Origin: Pseudomonas sp. 30_B
GTDB lineage: Bacteria > Pseudomonadota > Gammaproteobacteria > Pseudomonadales > Pseudomonadaceae
Direction of reading: 5' to 3'
Assembly: GCF_017491605.1 (NCBI RefSeq)
Contig: NZ_JAFGYY010000001.1
Coordinates: 310,001 to 374,000, forward strand
DNA: 64,000 bases
Shown here: piece after piece, positions 7,262 to 15,625 of the stretch
Layout: each line of letters opens with the position of its first letter
Position numbering within the stretch: position 1 is the first letter of the stretch
Translations under genes and position numbers: made by a program
Notes under the pieces: generated by a model
The model's input: the letters and a program-made list of their open reading frames with translations, nothing else
The model's database searches: none
Told to the model about the DNA's origin: nothing

Positions 7262-8539
7262 ATGACCCAATTGCGCCGGGTCGCCATCGTTGGCGGCAAC
7301 CGAATTCCCTTCGCCCGCTCCAACACCGTGTATTCCACGGCAAGCAACCAGGAGATGCTGACCTCCGCGCTGGACGGTCTGATCGAGCGCTACAAGCTGC
7401 ACGGCGAACGCCTGGGCGAGGTGGTCGCCGGTGCGGTGCTCAAGCATTCGCGCGACTTCAACCTGACCCGCGAGTGCGTGCTCGGCACCCGCCTGGCGCC
7501 GGAGACCCCGGCCTACGACATCCAGCAGGCCTGCGGCACGGGTCTGGAAGCGGCCATCCTGGTAGCCAACAAGATCGCCCTCGGGCAGATCGAGTGCGGC
7601 ATCGCCGGCGGCGTGGACACCACCTCCGACGCGCCCATCGGCGTCAACGAAGGGCTGCGCAAGATCCTGCTGGAGGCCAATCGCGGCAAGTCCAACGGCG
7701 AGAAGATCAGGAGCCTGCTGAAGATCCGTCCGCGCCACCTGATGCCGCACATTCCGAAGAACGGCGAGCCGCGCACCGGGCTGTCCATGGGAGAGCACTG
7801 CGAGCAGATGGCGCAGACCTGGGCCATCCCCCGCGATGAGCAGGACAAGCTGGCCTTCGAAAGCCACCACAAACTGGCCGCCGCCTACGACGAGGGCTGG
7901 CAGAACGACCTGATGACGCCGTTCCGTGGCCTGGTGCGCGACCAGAACCTGCGCCCGGACATCAACCTGGAGAAGATCGGCACCCTGCGGCCGGTATTCG
8001 AAAAGGGCCCGCGCGGCACCCTGACGGCAGCCAACTCCACGCCGCTGACCGACGGCGCCTCGGTGGTGCTGCTGGCCAGCGAGGAGTGGGCCAAGGCGCG
8101 CGGCCTGCCGATCCTGGCGTACTTCAAGGATGGCGAGGCGGCGGCGGTGGACTTCGTCGGCGGCCACGAGGGCCTGCTGATGGCGCCGGTCTACGCGGTG
8201 CCGCGTCTGCTGGCGCGCAACGGCCTGACCCTGCAGGACTTCGACTACTACGAGATCCACGAAGCCTTCGCTGCCCAGGTGCTCTGTACCCTCAAGGCCT
8301 GGGAGGACGCGGAGTACTGCAAGACGCGCCTGGGCCTTGACGCGCCGCTGGGTTCCATCGACCGCAGCAAACTCAATGTGAAGGGCAGTTCGCTGGCTGC
8401 GGGACACCCGTTCGCCGCCACCGGCGGGCGCATCGTCGCCAACCTGGCCAAGCTGCTGGACGCGGCCGGGAAGCGGCGCGGACTGATCTCGATCTGCGCG
8501 GCAGGCGGCCAAGGTGTGACCGCGATCGTGGAAAAGTAA
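7262..8539 (+). CDS. Acetyl-CoA C-acetyltransferase (thiolase, FadI/FadA2-like)
   Basis: A 425-aa thiolase that cleaves 3-oxoacyl-CoA with CoA, or condenses two acyl-CoA units. All catalytic elements are visible: the acyl-enzyme Cys91 in QQACGTGLEA, the HEAF motif (EIHEAFAAQ), His382 in AGHPFAATGG, and Cys412 in ICAAGGQG. The length and the GEHCEQMAQTW segment fit the FadI/long-chain subgroup. AGGAG stands 7 nt before the ATG. It is transcribed away from the FabG4-like gene from a 165-bp shared promoter region and ends in a strong terminator. Confidence 0.93.
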   Translation: MTQLRRVAIVGGNRIPFARSNTVYSTASNQEMLTSALDGLIERYKLHGERLGEVVAGAVLKHSRDFNLTRECVLGTRLAPETPAYDIQQACGTGLEAAILVANKIALGQIECGIAGGVDTTSDAPIGVNEGLRKILLEANRGKSNGEKIRSLLKIRPRHLMPHIPKNGEPRTGLSMGEHCEQMAQTWAIPRDEQDKLAFESHHKLAAAYDEGWQNDLMTPFRGLVRDQNLRPDINLEKIGTLRPVFEKGPRGTLTAANSTPLTDGASVVLLASEEWAKARGLPILAYFKDGEAAAVDFVGGHEGLLMAPVYAVPRLLARNGLTLQDFDYYEIHEAFAAQVLCTLKAWEDAEYCKTRLGLDAPLGSIDRSKLNVKGSSLAAGHPFAATGGRIVANLAKLLDAAGKRRGLISICAAGGQGVTAIVEK

Positions 8540-8596
8540 TCCAATACATCGGGGCGGCCATTGGCGGCCCCACGATGTAGCAACTCCGTGACTTCA

Positions 8597-8630
8597 GGCG
8601 GCACCGCGCAAGCGGCGCCGCCTTTTTTTT
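8597..8630 (+). terminator. Rho-independent terminator of thiolase gene
   Basis: A G+C-rich hairpin (GGCGGC-rich 5' arm, GCGCCGCC 3' arm) is followed by eight T residues. A second weaker stem-loop (GGGGCGGCC / GGCGGCCCC) stands just upstream at 8551-8571. Confidence 0.85.
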
Positions 8631-8654
8631 ATCTTCGCGGCAGAGCGCCCCTAC

Positions 8655-8735
8655 GTAGGATGGCGTGGAGCGAAGCGATACCTATCGATAACCGCTCAAC
8701 TTCGCGATGGGTATCGCAAGCTCCACCCATCCTAC
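8655..8735. repeat. Inverted repeat, GTAGGATGGGTGGAGC class
   Basis: Arms GTAGGATGGCGTGGAGC and GCTCCACCCATCCTAC flank a centre with TATCGATAA and GATGGGTATCGC. The same family occurs at 26535-26616 and 50693-50766, always between genes. Confidence 0.85.
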
Positions 8736-8760
8736 CGGATGGCTCTGCGCTCGGATCAGC

Positions 8761-8861
8761 CCTCTCCCAGGGGGAGAGGGGACCGTCAGGTGAAGGCTGC
8801 AATCACAGCGTCAGCCGGCACAATCTCCCCCTCTCCCTCGGGAGAGGGCTGGGGTGAGGGG
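8761..8861. repeat. Inverted repeat, CCCTCTCCC/GGGAGAGGG class
   Basis: CCTCTCCCAGGGGGAGAGGGG and CCCTCTCCCTCGGGAGAGGGC are two hairpins about 50 bp apart, with a GGGGTGAGGG tail. The same arrangement is found at 15364-15480. Confidence 0.85.
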
Positions 8862-8952
8862 AAACACAAGCACAGACTTTCGGGAAAAAGACAGTTGCTC
8901 CTACGAGAGCCGCACGCGCCAAGGCGTTGCAATTTCCTTCTAGAACCCCACC

Positions 8953-9399
8953 TCAACCACCCTGCAACATTCCCGGATGGATGCGCGCCGTGAACGGCGT
9001 GGACAGCACCAGCGAGGTCTTGCTGGTACCGAACTGCGCCAGGCGGTCGATCAGCTCTTCCAGCTCCTGGGTGCAGCTCACCGCGACCTTGAGCATCACG
9101 CAGGCTTCGCCGGTGATGCGGTAGCAGTCGATGATCTGCGGAATCTCCATCAGCGGGTCGAGCATGCTCTTGCTGCGATGGTCGTTCAGGCGCATCTCGA
9201 TCAGGCACTGGATCGAGCGACCCATCTTCGATAGGTCTACGCTGGCGTGGTAGCCGGTGATCACCCCGTCCGCCTCCAGGCGGGCGACGCGGTCGGCCAC
9301 CGCTGGAGGGGAGAGGTTGATGCGCCGGGCCAGCTCGGCGAAGGACATCCGGCCGTCCTCCAGCAGGGCGGCGAGCAGCGCGCGGTCGTATTTGTCCAT
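8953..9399 (-). CDS. Lrp/AsnC family transcriptional regulator
   Basis: A 148-aa leucine-responsive regulatory protein homologue. Residues 1-60 are the AsnC-type helix-turn-helix (RINLSPPAVADRVARLEADGVI). Residues about 65-145 are the RAM ligand-binding domain, with GEACVMLKVAV in the expected position. The ATG at 9399 begins with the usual MDKYDRALL; a longer frame to 9438 looks unused. It is divergent from an EamA exporter, a common arrangement in which an Lrp member controls amino-acid export. The ligand cannot be told from sequence. Confidence 0.92.
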   Translation of the reverse strand: MDKYDRALLAALLEDGRMSFAELARRINLSPPAVADRVARLEADGVITGYHASVDLSKMGRSIQCLIEMRLNDHRSKSMLDPLMEIPQIIDCYRITGEACVMLKVAVSCTQELEELIDRLAQFGTSKTSLVLSTPFTARIHPGMLQGG

Positions 9400-9564
9400 G
9401 GGGGGTAACCTCGGGTTCTTCGACGAAATTTGATTCAACGGAAAGTCACCGGAAAATCCGTCGAATGAAAAGTGTTATGCCTGCTTTAGCGTCGTCTGTG
9501 CCTTATAAGGCGCTGGCGGCCCTCATAAAATGAAGCGCTCTGCCTGTCTTGTCGAGCGCTTCCC
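9400..9564. promoter_or_regulatory. Divergent lrp-like / eamA promoter region with inverted repeats
   Basis: 165 bp between divergent starts. TTCGACG at 9419-9425 and CGTCGAA at 9459-9465 form a 7-bp inverted pair 33 bp apart, and TTGATTCAA lies at 9430-9438. These could be operator half-sites for the Lrp-type regulator; this is a by-eye observation only. Confidence 0.4.
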
Positions 9565-10467
9565 ATGACCACGATCACCATGCCCAGAGCCCGCGTCTCC
9601 CTGACCCTGATCGCCGCGTTCTTCGCCCTGTATTTCATCTGGGGCTCGACCTACCTGGTGATCCGTATCGGCGTCGAGTCCTGGCCGCCGATGCTGATGG
9701 CGGGCTGCCGCTTCATCATCGCCGGGGCGATCCTGTTCGCCTGGATGCTCTGGCGCGGCGCGCCGTTACCGACCCTCAGGCAGTGCCTGTCGGCGGGCGC
9801 CATCGGTGTCCTGCTGCTCAGCTGTGGCAACGGCGGGGTGACGGTGGCCGAGCACTGGGGCGTGGCCTCGGGCGTGGCGGCGCTGGCGGTGGCCACGGTG
9901 CCGCTGTTCACCCTGGTGTTCGGGCGCTTCTTCGGCAACCGGACCACTGCGCTGGAATGGGCCGGTATCGCCCTGGGCCTGTTCGGTATCGTGCTGCTCA
10001 ATCTCGGCTCCAACCTGCAGGGCAGCCCGGCGGGCGCGGCGCTGATCATTTTCGCGGCGGCCACCTGGGCCTTCGGTTCGGTATGGAGCCGTCGCCTGGA
10101 TCTGCCTTCCGGCGCCATGGCAAGCGCGGTGGAAATGCTGGTGGGCGGCGGCGTGCTGCTGCTGGGCAGCTTCCTCAGCGGCGAACGCATGGAGCAGATG
10201 CCTACGGCTGCCGGCTGGGGCGCGCTGGCCTACCTGGTGGTGTTCGGCTCGATCATCGCCTTCAGCGCCTACATGTACCTGCTGGCCAACGTGCGCCCGG
10301 CGGCGGCCACCAGCTACGCCTACGTCAACCCGGCTGTGGCGGTGATGCTCGGCGTGGTGTTCGCCGGTGAGCACATCGGCCTGGCCGAGTCCCTGGCGAT
10401 GGCCGTGATCATCAGCGCCGTGGTGCTGATCGGCCTGCCGCAGTGGCGGCGCCAGGACGCGGCATGA
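9565..10467 (+). CDS. EamA/DMT superfamily transporter (YedA-like)
   Basis: A 300-aa inner-membrane protein with about ten hydrophobic helices in two EamA repeats (roughly 10-140 and 155-290). The N-terminal signature FFALYFIWGSTYLVIR and the second-half SYAYVNPAVAVMLG are typical of the YedA/RhtA drug-metabolite transporter group, often amino-acid or metabolite exporters. It diverges from an Lrp/AsnC regulator, which supports regulated amino-acid export as an inference. A terminator follows about 50 bp downstream. Confidence 0.9.
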   Translation: MTTITMPRARVSLTLIAAFFALYFIWGSTYLVIRIGVESWPPMLMAGCRFIIAGAILFAWMLWRGAPLPTLRQCLSAGAIGVLLLSCGNGGVTVAEHWGVASGVAALAVATVPLFTLVFGRFFGNRTTALEWAGIALGLFGIVLLNLGSNLQGSPAGAALIIFAAATWAFGSVWSRRLDLPSGAMASAVEMLVGGGVLLLGSFLSGERMEQMPTAAGWGALAYLVVFGSIIAFSAYMYLLANVRPAAATSYAYVNPAVAVMLGVVFAGEHIGLAESLAMAVIISAVVLIGLPQWRRQDAA

Positions 10468-10517
10468 GCTAAGCCCGAAAGGTTATTTCGCGCCGCCCGG
10501 CGACTTCGCTAGGGTAT

Positions 10518-10550
10518 GAAACGGCCTCCACAGGGAGGCCGTTTTTCCTT
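10518..10550 (+). terminator. Rho-independent terminator downstream of eamA-like gene
   Basis: ACGGCCTCC and GGAGGCCGT arms around a short loop are followed by TTTTTCCTTTCT, a strong intrinsic terminator separating the exporter from the following acyl-CoA dehydrogenase-like gene. Confidence 0.88.
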
Positions 10551-10611
10551 TCTCAGTACACCCGCGCGCCATACGCCCAGGCCACTGACCGACTTCTTCG
10601 ATGAGGTGTGC

Positions 10612-11508
10612 ATGAACCTGGCGGCGACCGCTTCCCTTCCCGATCTTCCCTCTGCCCGCTGGAGCCGCGCGTTGCGCGCGTCCGGCCTGCTCGACCTGTC
10701 GGTGCCGCGCGAATACGGCGGGCGTGGCGTCGGCTGGGAGGAGGTGCTGCAGACCCTGCGTGACCTCTCCGAGCGCGACGGCACCCTGGCCCGCCTGTTT
10801 GCCGTGCATCACCTGCAGTTGGCGAGCGTCTTGTTGCTGGGCAGCCGCGAGCAGCGCGAACGCCTGCTGCCGCTGAGCGTGGAGCGCGACTGGCTGTGGG
10901 GCGAGGCCGTTGATCACCAGGAGCGCCGCCTGCTGGCACGGGAGCACCGGCGCGGTGGTTTCCTGTTGCAGGGTGGCCGTCACGATTGCTTCGGCGCCGA
11001 AGCGGCCGACTGGCTGCTGATCTCGGCCTGGCACGCTCCCAGCGAAGGCCTGCTGATCGCCGCGCTGCCGGCCAATCGCGATGGATTGGATCGCTTCGAG
11101 CCCAATGGAGGCGGGCTGCTGCGCTGCCATGAAGTGCGCCTGCATCCTGAGGACATCCTGCTGCCGCCGGGCCTGCCCTGGACGCCCCGTGCGCAACTGC
11201 GTGGCAGCCTGGCGGCGCTGCTTCAGGCGAATATCGCCCTGGGCTTGGCCATGCAGGCGTGCGACGCGCTGCCGGCACGGGTGGCGGTGGGTGGATTGCG
11301 GCGTCTGCTGGGGCTGGGGCTGCGACTGTCCGAGCAGTCCGCCGTGGCGTTCGAGGCGGCCCTGGCGGCGGAAAACGGTTTGACCTTCACCCGTAGCGCC
11401 GCGCTGGCGACCCTGGTGGCGGAGACCGCCGCCGTGGCGCAACAGGCGGTCGAAGTCGGACTGCGGGAGGAGGGTGTGCATGCGCGTTTGCTCGCCGGCG
11501 CGACCTGA
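10612..11508 (+). CDS. Acyl-CoA dehydrogenase / DszC-SfnB-like flavoprotein, short
   Basis: A 298-aa relative of acyl-CoA dehydrogenases and the FMN-dependent DszC/SfnB monooxygenases used for organosulfur compounds. The N-terminal helical domain with VPREYGGRGVGWEEVL and the central beta domain are recognisable. The C-terminal helical bundle is short compared with the usual 380-410 residues, and no clear catalytic Glu can be placed. The ATG at 10612 has a GAGG upstream; an upstream in-frame ATG at 10516 lies in a terminator hairpin. It directly precedes tauABCD on the same strand, so a role in sulfur scavenging is inferred. Confidence 0.75.
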   Translation: MNLAATASLPDLPSARWSRALRASGLLDLSVPREYGGRGVGWEEVLQTLRDLSERDGTLARLFAVHHLQLASVLLLGSREQRERLLPLSVERDWLWGEAVDHQERRLLAREHRRGGFLLQGGRHDCFGAEAADWLLISAWHAPSEGLLIAALPANRDGLDRFEPNGGGLLRCHEVRLHPEDILLPPGLPWTPRAQLRGSLAALLQANIALGLAMQACDALPARVAVGGLRRLLGLGLRLSEQSAVAFEAALAAENGLTFTRSAALATLVAETAAVAQQAVEVGLREEGVHARLLAGAT

Positions 11509-11684
11509 GATGACTCACATCGGGCGCTCATAAGTTAAGAACCAAATATTATTTATTACGAGTTTTTTATACCGTTAATCTAGTTTCTACCGGACCACCG
11601 GACACCCGTTTCAACCCATCGAATCCCGTCCCGTGGTCCGTCCCTCTCTGGAGGCCGGCACCGCCGTTACCCAGAGGAAACACC
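11509..11684 (+). promoter_or_regulatory. AT-rich promoter region of tauABCD
   Basis: A 176-bp gap with a markedly A+T-rich core at 11529-11585 (runs such as AAATATTATTTATTA and TTTTTTATACCG), unlike the rest of the window. The AT-rich character fits CysB-type activated sulfur-starvation promoters. The site itself is not proven. A good ribosome site (AGAGGAAACACC) precedes tauA. Confidence 0.55.
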
Positions 11685-12704
11685 ATGAACAAACCTCGTT
11701 TCGTACGCCGTGCCCTGGCCGGCGTCGCTGTTGCGGCCGCGCTGTTCTCCCAGAGCGCCGCCTTCGCCGACATCGTCCTCGGCTACCAGACCGGCATCGA
11801 CCCGACCAAGGTTCCGCAAGCCGATGGCACCTATGAAAAGGCCATCGGCGAGAAGCTCGACTGGCGCCGTTTCAACAGCGGCGCGGAAGTGGTCGCCGCC
11901 ATCGCCTCGGGCGACGTGCAACTGGGTAACCTCGGTTCCAGCCCGCTGGCCGCCGCCACCTCGCGAGGCCTGCCGATCGTCGCCTTCATCGTTTCCGCAC
12001 AGATCAACTCGGCCGAGGCCCTGGTGGTGCGCAACGGCAGCAAGATCGAGAAGCCCGAAGACCTGGTCGGCAAGACCATCGCCACCCCCTTCGTTTCCAC
12101 CTCGCACTACAGCCTACTGGGCGCGCTCAAGCACTGGAAGATCGACCCCGCCAAGGTGAAGATCGTCAACCTCAACCCCACCGAGATCGCCGCCGCCTGG
12201 CGCCGTGGCGACATCGATGGCGCCTTCGTCTGGTCGCCTGCCCTGGGCGAGATCAAGAAATCCGGCAAGGTGCTGACCGACGCCGCCGAAGTCGGCCAGT
12301 GGGGCGCACCGACCTTCGAGGTCTGGGTGGCCCGCAAGGACTTCGCCGAGAAGCATCCGGACGTCATCGCCAAGTTCGCCAAGGTGAGCCTGGATTCCTT
12401 CGCCGACTACAACGCCCACAAGGCGCAGTGGACCGCCGACTCCGAGCAGGCGAAGAAGATCGCCCGCCTGACCGGCGCCGATCCGAAGGACGTGCCCGAG
12501 CTGCTGGCCGGCTCCGCCTTCCCCGAATCCCAGGCGCAGCTGTCGTCCGCCCTGCTGGGTGGCGGCACCGCCAAGGACATCGCCGGCACCGCTGAATTCC
12601 TGAAAGAGCAGAAGCGCGTGCCGTCGGTGCTCAAGGACTACTCGCCCTACGTCAGCGCGGAATACGTGCGCCAGGCGGAGAGCGTGCAGGTCGGGCAGCG
12701 CTGA
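11685..12704 (+). CDS. tauA: Taurine ABC transporter substrate-binding protein TauA
   Basis: A 339-aa periplasmic binding protein of the TauA/SsuA family. The Sec signal is cleaved near AFA at residue 28. The mature part starts IVLGYQTGIDP and holds the sulfonate-binding folds, with NLGSSPLAAATSRGLP and FVSTSHYSLLGALK typical of TauA. It delivers taurine to TauBC. It is the first gene of a four-gene set ending in the dioxygenase TauD, which secures taurine rather than aliphatic sulfonates as the substrate. A 112-bp gap with a palindromic repeat separates it from tauB, so tauA may be expressed above the rest. Confidence 0.95.
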   Translation: MNKPRFVRRALAGVAVAAALFSQSAAFADIVLGYQTGIDPTKVPQADGTYEKAIGEKLDWRRFNSGAEVVAAIASGDVQLGNLGSSPLAAATSRGLPIVAFIVSAQINSAEALVVRNGSKIEKPEDLVGKTIATPFVSTSHYSLLGALKHWKIDPAKVKIVNLNPTEIAAAWRRGDIDGAFVWSPALGEIKKSGKVLTDAAEVGQWGAPTFEVWVARKDFAEKHPDVIAKFAKVSLDSFADYNAHKAQWTADSEQAKKIARLTGADPKDVPELLAGSAFPESQAQLSSALLGGGTAKDIAGTAEFLKEQKRVPSVLKDYSPYVSAEYVRQAESVQVGQR

Positions 12705-12726
12705 GGCGTGATGACGGATTGAACCT

Positions 12727-12772
12727 GTAGGAGCGCGCCATGCGCGCGATCGCGGGCATGGCCCGCTCCTAC
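12727..12772. repeat. Palindromic repeat within the tau operon (GTAGGAGCG class)
   Basis: GTAGGAGCGCGCCATGCGCG pairs with CGGGCATGGCCCGCTCCTAC. It sits between tauA and tauB, where such a hairpin can stabilise the upstream mRNA or dampen downstream expression. Same class as 5660-5706. Confidence 0.82.
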
Positions 12773-12816
12773 AGGGAGCCGTTACGTAATCCTTCTCACC
12801 CTACGGAGGGCAGAAC

Positions 12817-13608
12817 ATGAGCCGTCTGACGGCCGAGGCAGTCAGCCTCACCTTCCAGCAGAACGGACGCGAGCGCGTCGTCCTGCGGGACCTTTCTCTC
12901 AGCCTGGCCAAGGGCGAATCCCTGGTGGTGCTCGGCCCGTCGGGCTGCGGCAAGTCCAGCCTGCTCAACGTGCTGGCGGGCTTCCAGGCGCCGGACAGCG
13001 GCCGCGTGCAGATCGACGGTCGCACCCTCGACGGCCCCGGTGGCGAACGCGGCGTGGTGTTCCAGGACGACGCGCTGATGCCGTGGCTGAGCGCGCTGGA
13101 CAACGTCGCCCTGGGCCTGCGCATCCGTGGCGTCGGCACTGCCGAGCGCAATGCCCGCGCCCATGAAGTGCTCAAGCTGGTGGGCCTTGGCGAGCACGCG
13201 GACTACCGCATCTCGCAGCTCTCCGGTGGCCAGCGGCAGCGCCTGGGCCTGGCCCGCGCGCTGGCGGTAGAGCCGGATTTCCTGCTGCTGGACGAACCTT
13301 TCGGCGCCCTCGATGCGCTGACCCGCGAGCGCATGCAGGTACTGACCCTCGACCTGTGGCGCAAGACCGGCAAGGGCCTGTTCCTGATTACCCACAGCGT
13401 CGATGAAGCGCTGTTCCTCGCCACCGACCTGGTGGTGATGGACGGCCCGCCGGCGCGCATCGTCAAGCGCCTGCCGCTGGACTTCGCCCGCCGCTACGCC
13501 GCTGGCGAGCCGGTGCGCTCGATCAAGTCCGACCCGGAATTCGCGCGTCTGCGCCAACTCCTCCTTGATGAGTTCCTTGAGGAACCGGAGGCCGAACATG
13601 CCCACTGA
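12817..13608 (+). CDS. tauB: Taurine ABC transporter ATP-binding protein TauB
   Basis: A 263-aa ABC ATPase. Walker A GPSGCGKSS is at 40-48, the signature LSGGQ at 135-139, and Walker B LLLDE at 156-160. VFQDDALMPWLSALDNVALGL is the Q-loop region typical of the nitrate/sulfonate/taurine importers. It powers uptake through TauC. Its stop codon lies 11 nt inside tauC, showing tight coupling. AGGGCAGAAC precedes the ATG. Confidence 0.95.
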   Translation: MSRLTAEAVSLTFQQNGRERVVLRDLSLSLAKGESLVVLGPSGCGKSSLLNVLAGFQAPDSGRVQIDGRTLDGPGGERGVVFQDDALMPWLSALDNVALGLRIRGVGTAERNARAHEVLKLVGLGEHADYRISQLSGGQRQRLGLARALAVEPDFLLLDEPFGALDALTRERMQVLTLDLWRKTGKGLFLITHSVDEALFLATDLVVMDGPPARIVKRLPLDFARRYAAGEPVRSIKSDPEFARLRQLLLDEFLEEPEAEHAH

Positions 13609-14416
13609 TACCCTCGCCGCCAAACTCCCGGCTGCCGCGCCGATTGCTCGCAGCGTGCCGCGCGATTACCGCCGCTGGGCCGCCGCCGGCAGCGTCACTG
13701 GCATCTTCGTGCTCTGGTGGCTGGCCACGCACCTGGGCTGGGTCGACACCCTGTTCCTGCCCGCGCCGGAGCAATTGGTGGAGGCCTTCCAGCGTTTGCT
13801 CGCCGAGGGCTACGTCGATGCCTCGCTGTGGCAGCACATCGGCACCAGCCTGCTGCGCGTGCTGCTGGCGCTGGGCGCGGCGGTGCTGACGGCCATTCCG
13901 CTGGGCATCCTGATGGGCCTCAACCCGCTGGTGGGTGCCGCCTTCGATCCGCTCGTGGAGTTCTACCGCCCGGTGCCGCCGCTGGCGTACCTGCCGCTGA
14001 TCGTCATCTGGTTCGGCATCGGCGAGCTGTCCAAGGTGCTGCTGATCTACCTCGCGCTGTTCGCGCCGCTGCTGATCGCCACCGCCGCCGGCGTGCGCCG
14101 CGTGGACAAGTCGCGCATCCAGGCCGTGCGCTGCCTGGGCGCGAACCGCTGGCAGGTGGTGCGCCACGTGATCCTGCCCAGCGCGTTGCCGGAAGTCCTC
14201 ACCGGCCTGCGCATCGCCCTGGGCGTGGGCTGGTCGACCCTGGTCGCCGCCGAGCTGATCGCCGCCAACCGCGGGCTGGGCTTCATGGTGCAGTCCGCCG
14301 CGCAGTTCCTCGCCACCGACGTGGTGGTGCTGGGGATTCTGCTGATCGCGGCCATCGCGCTGAGCTTCGAGCTGGGGCTGCGCTGGTTGCAGAAACGCTT
14401 CGCTTCCTGGGAATAA
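13598..14416 (+). CDS. tauC: Taurine ABC transporter permease TauC
   Basis: A 272-aa inner-membrane permease of the BPD_transp_1 family. There are about six hydrophobic helices, starting with GSVTGIFVLWWLATHLGW. The EAA-type cytoplasmic loop that contacts TauB is visible as IQAVRCLGANRWQVVRHVILP. The ATG at 13598 has GGAGG 6-7 nt upstream and overlaps tauB by 11 nt; the open frame extends to 13565 but without a better site. An 84-bp gap with a perfect stem-loop follows before tauD. Confidence 0.94.
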   Translation: MPTDTLAAKLPAAAPIARSVPRDYRRWAAAGSVTGIFVLWWLATHLGWVDTLFLPAPEQLVEAFQRLLAEGYVDASLWQHIGTSLLRVLLALGAAVLTAIPLGILMGLNPLVGAAFDPLVEFYRPVPPLAYLPLIVIWFGIGELSKVLLIYLALFAPLLIATAAGVRRVDKSRIQAVRCLGANRWQVVRHVILPSALPEVLTGLRIALGVGWSTLVAAELIAANRGLGFMVQSAAQFLATDVVVLGILLIAAIALSFELGLRWLQKRFASWE

Positions 14417-14430
14417 CACACCGATCCGAC

Positions 14431-14453
14431 GCCCTCGCCAGGCAGGCGAGGGC
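14431..14453 (+). repeat. Stem-loop between tauC and tauD
   Basis: GCCCTCGCC and GGCGAGGGC form a perfect 9-bp stem with a 5-nt loop. No T tract follows, so it is more likely an mRNA-processing or stabilising hairpin than a terminator. Confidence 0.6.
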
Positions 14454-14500
14454 AGGGGAGAGAACATCTCTTCCCGTGAACCTCACGAGAGAACACGAAC

Positions 14501-15337
14501 ATGACCACCCTGAGCATCGAACCCATCAGCCCGGCACTGGGCTCCATCGTTTCCGGCGTGCGCCTGGCCGACCCGCTGGACGACGCGGCGCAGCGCCAGA
14601 TCGAGCAGGCCCTGCTCGACCATCACGTGCTGTTCTTCCGCGACCAGCCGCTGACACCGACCCAGCAGGCGAACTTCGCCGCGCGCTTCGGCGACCTGCA
14701 CATCCACCCGATCTACCCCAGCTCGCCGGAGCAGCGCGAAGTCATCGTCCTCGACACCGCCGTCACCGACGTGCGCGACAACGCCATCTGGCACACCGAC
14801 GTGACCTTCCTCGAAACTCCGGCGCTCGGCGCCGTGCTGGCCGCCAAGCAGCTGCCGCCCTACGGTGGCGACACGCTATGGGCCAGCGGCATCGCTGCGT
14901 TCGAGGCGCTGTCCAAGCCCCTGCAGCAATTGCTCGACGGCCTCACCGCGACCCACGACATCAGCAAGTCCTTCCCTCAGGAACGCTTCGGCGCCACCGA
15001 TGCGGACCTGGCGCGGCTGGAAGAGGCGCGCAGGAAGAACCCGCCGCGCAGCCATCCGGTGATCCGCACGCACCCGGTCACCGGGCGCAAGGCGCTGTTC
15101 GTCAGCGACGGCTTCACCACCCGCATCAACGAGCTGGAGCCGGCGGAAAGCCGCGCCATCCTCGACCTGCTGTTCGCCCACTTCGCCCGCCCGGAATTCG
15201 CCGTGCGCTGGCGCTGGAAGGAAAACGACGTGGCCTTCTGGGACAACCGCGTGACCCAGCACTACGCGGTGGACGATTACCGCCCGCAGCGCCGGGTGAT
15301 GCACCGCGCGACGATTCTGGGGGACAAGCCGTTCTAA
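14501..15337 (+). CDS. tauD: Taurine dioxygenase TauD
   Basis: A 278-aa non-haem Fe(II), 2-oxoglutarate-dependent dioxygenase. It hydroxylates taurine so that sulfite and aminoacetaldehyde are released, giving sulfur to starving cells. The facial triad is visible: His98 and Asp100 in IWHTDVTF, and the distal His in the C-terminal HRATILGD (about residue 268), with the following Arg region binding 2-oxoglutarate. The length is close to that of E. coli TauD. It is the last gene of the tau operon; CCCTCTCCC-class repeats follow. Confidence 0.95.
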   Translation: MTTLSIEPISPALGSIVSGVRLADPLDDAAQRQIEQALLDHHVLFFRDQPLTPTQQANFAARFGDLHIHPIYPSSPEQREVIVLDTAVTDVRDNAIWHTDVTFLETPALGAVLAAKQLPPYGGDTLWASGIAAFEALSKPLQQLLDGLTATHDISKSFPQERFGATDADLARLEEARRKNPPRSHPVIRTHPVTGRKALFVSDGFTTRINELEPAESRAILDLLFAHFARPEFAVRWRWKENDVAFWDNRVTQHYAVDDYRPQRRVMHRATILGDKPF

Positions 15338-15363
15338 AGGTATTCTGCCGGTGATTTCGGTTG

Positions 15364-15480
15364 CCCTCACCCTAACCCTCTCCCAGGGGGAGAGGGGACT
15401 GTCCGGGTGCAGGCGGACACCGTCGATTCAGCCGGCACGAACTGCCCCCTCTCCCTTCGGGAGAGGGCTGGGGTGAGGGC
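15364..15480. repeat. Inverted repeat, CCCTCTCCC/GGGAGAGGG class
   Basis: CCCTCACCCTAACCCTCTCCC pairs with GGGAGAGGGCTGGGGTGAGGG across about 75 bp, with two local hairpins. Same class as 8761-8861. It occupies most of the 288-bp gap between tauD and the OPT transporter gene. Confidence 0.85.
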
Positions 15481-15625
15481 GGCCTCTGCTCGGAATTTCC
15501 CGCGATCCCCGTGACTTGCGGCAACAAAGCCGCACCGCAGACCGCATTGGTCGCCATTCTGGGTCGCAGTGACAGGCTCACTGTCCTACGCTTTGGCAGT
15601 TTCGCTTCATAAAGAGATTGCCTAC

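Larger units (their letters stand above)
8540..8952. other. 413-bp intergenic region with terminator and two repeat classes
   Basis: No gene is supported here. The region separates the thiolase from the convergent Lrp gene and is filled by the thiolase terminator, a GTAGGATGG-class inverted repeat and a CCCTCTCCC-class inverted repeat. Confidence 0.75.

Noticed and set aside
5741..8512. 923-aa minus-strand open frame covering both FabG and the thiolase region
   Set aside because: Only the part below 7096 is the FabG4-like protein. The extension is antisense to a well-supported thiolase and has no family features.
8655..8861. Repeat-rich intergenic DNA as a possible CRISPR array
   Set aside because: The units are palindromic REP-type elements of different classes, without regular spacers, and no cas genes are nearby.
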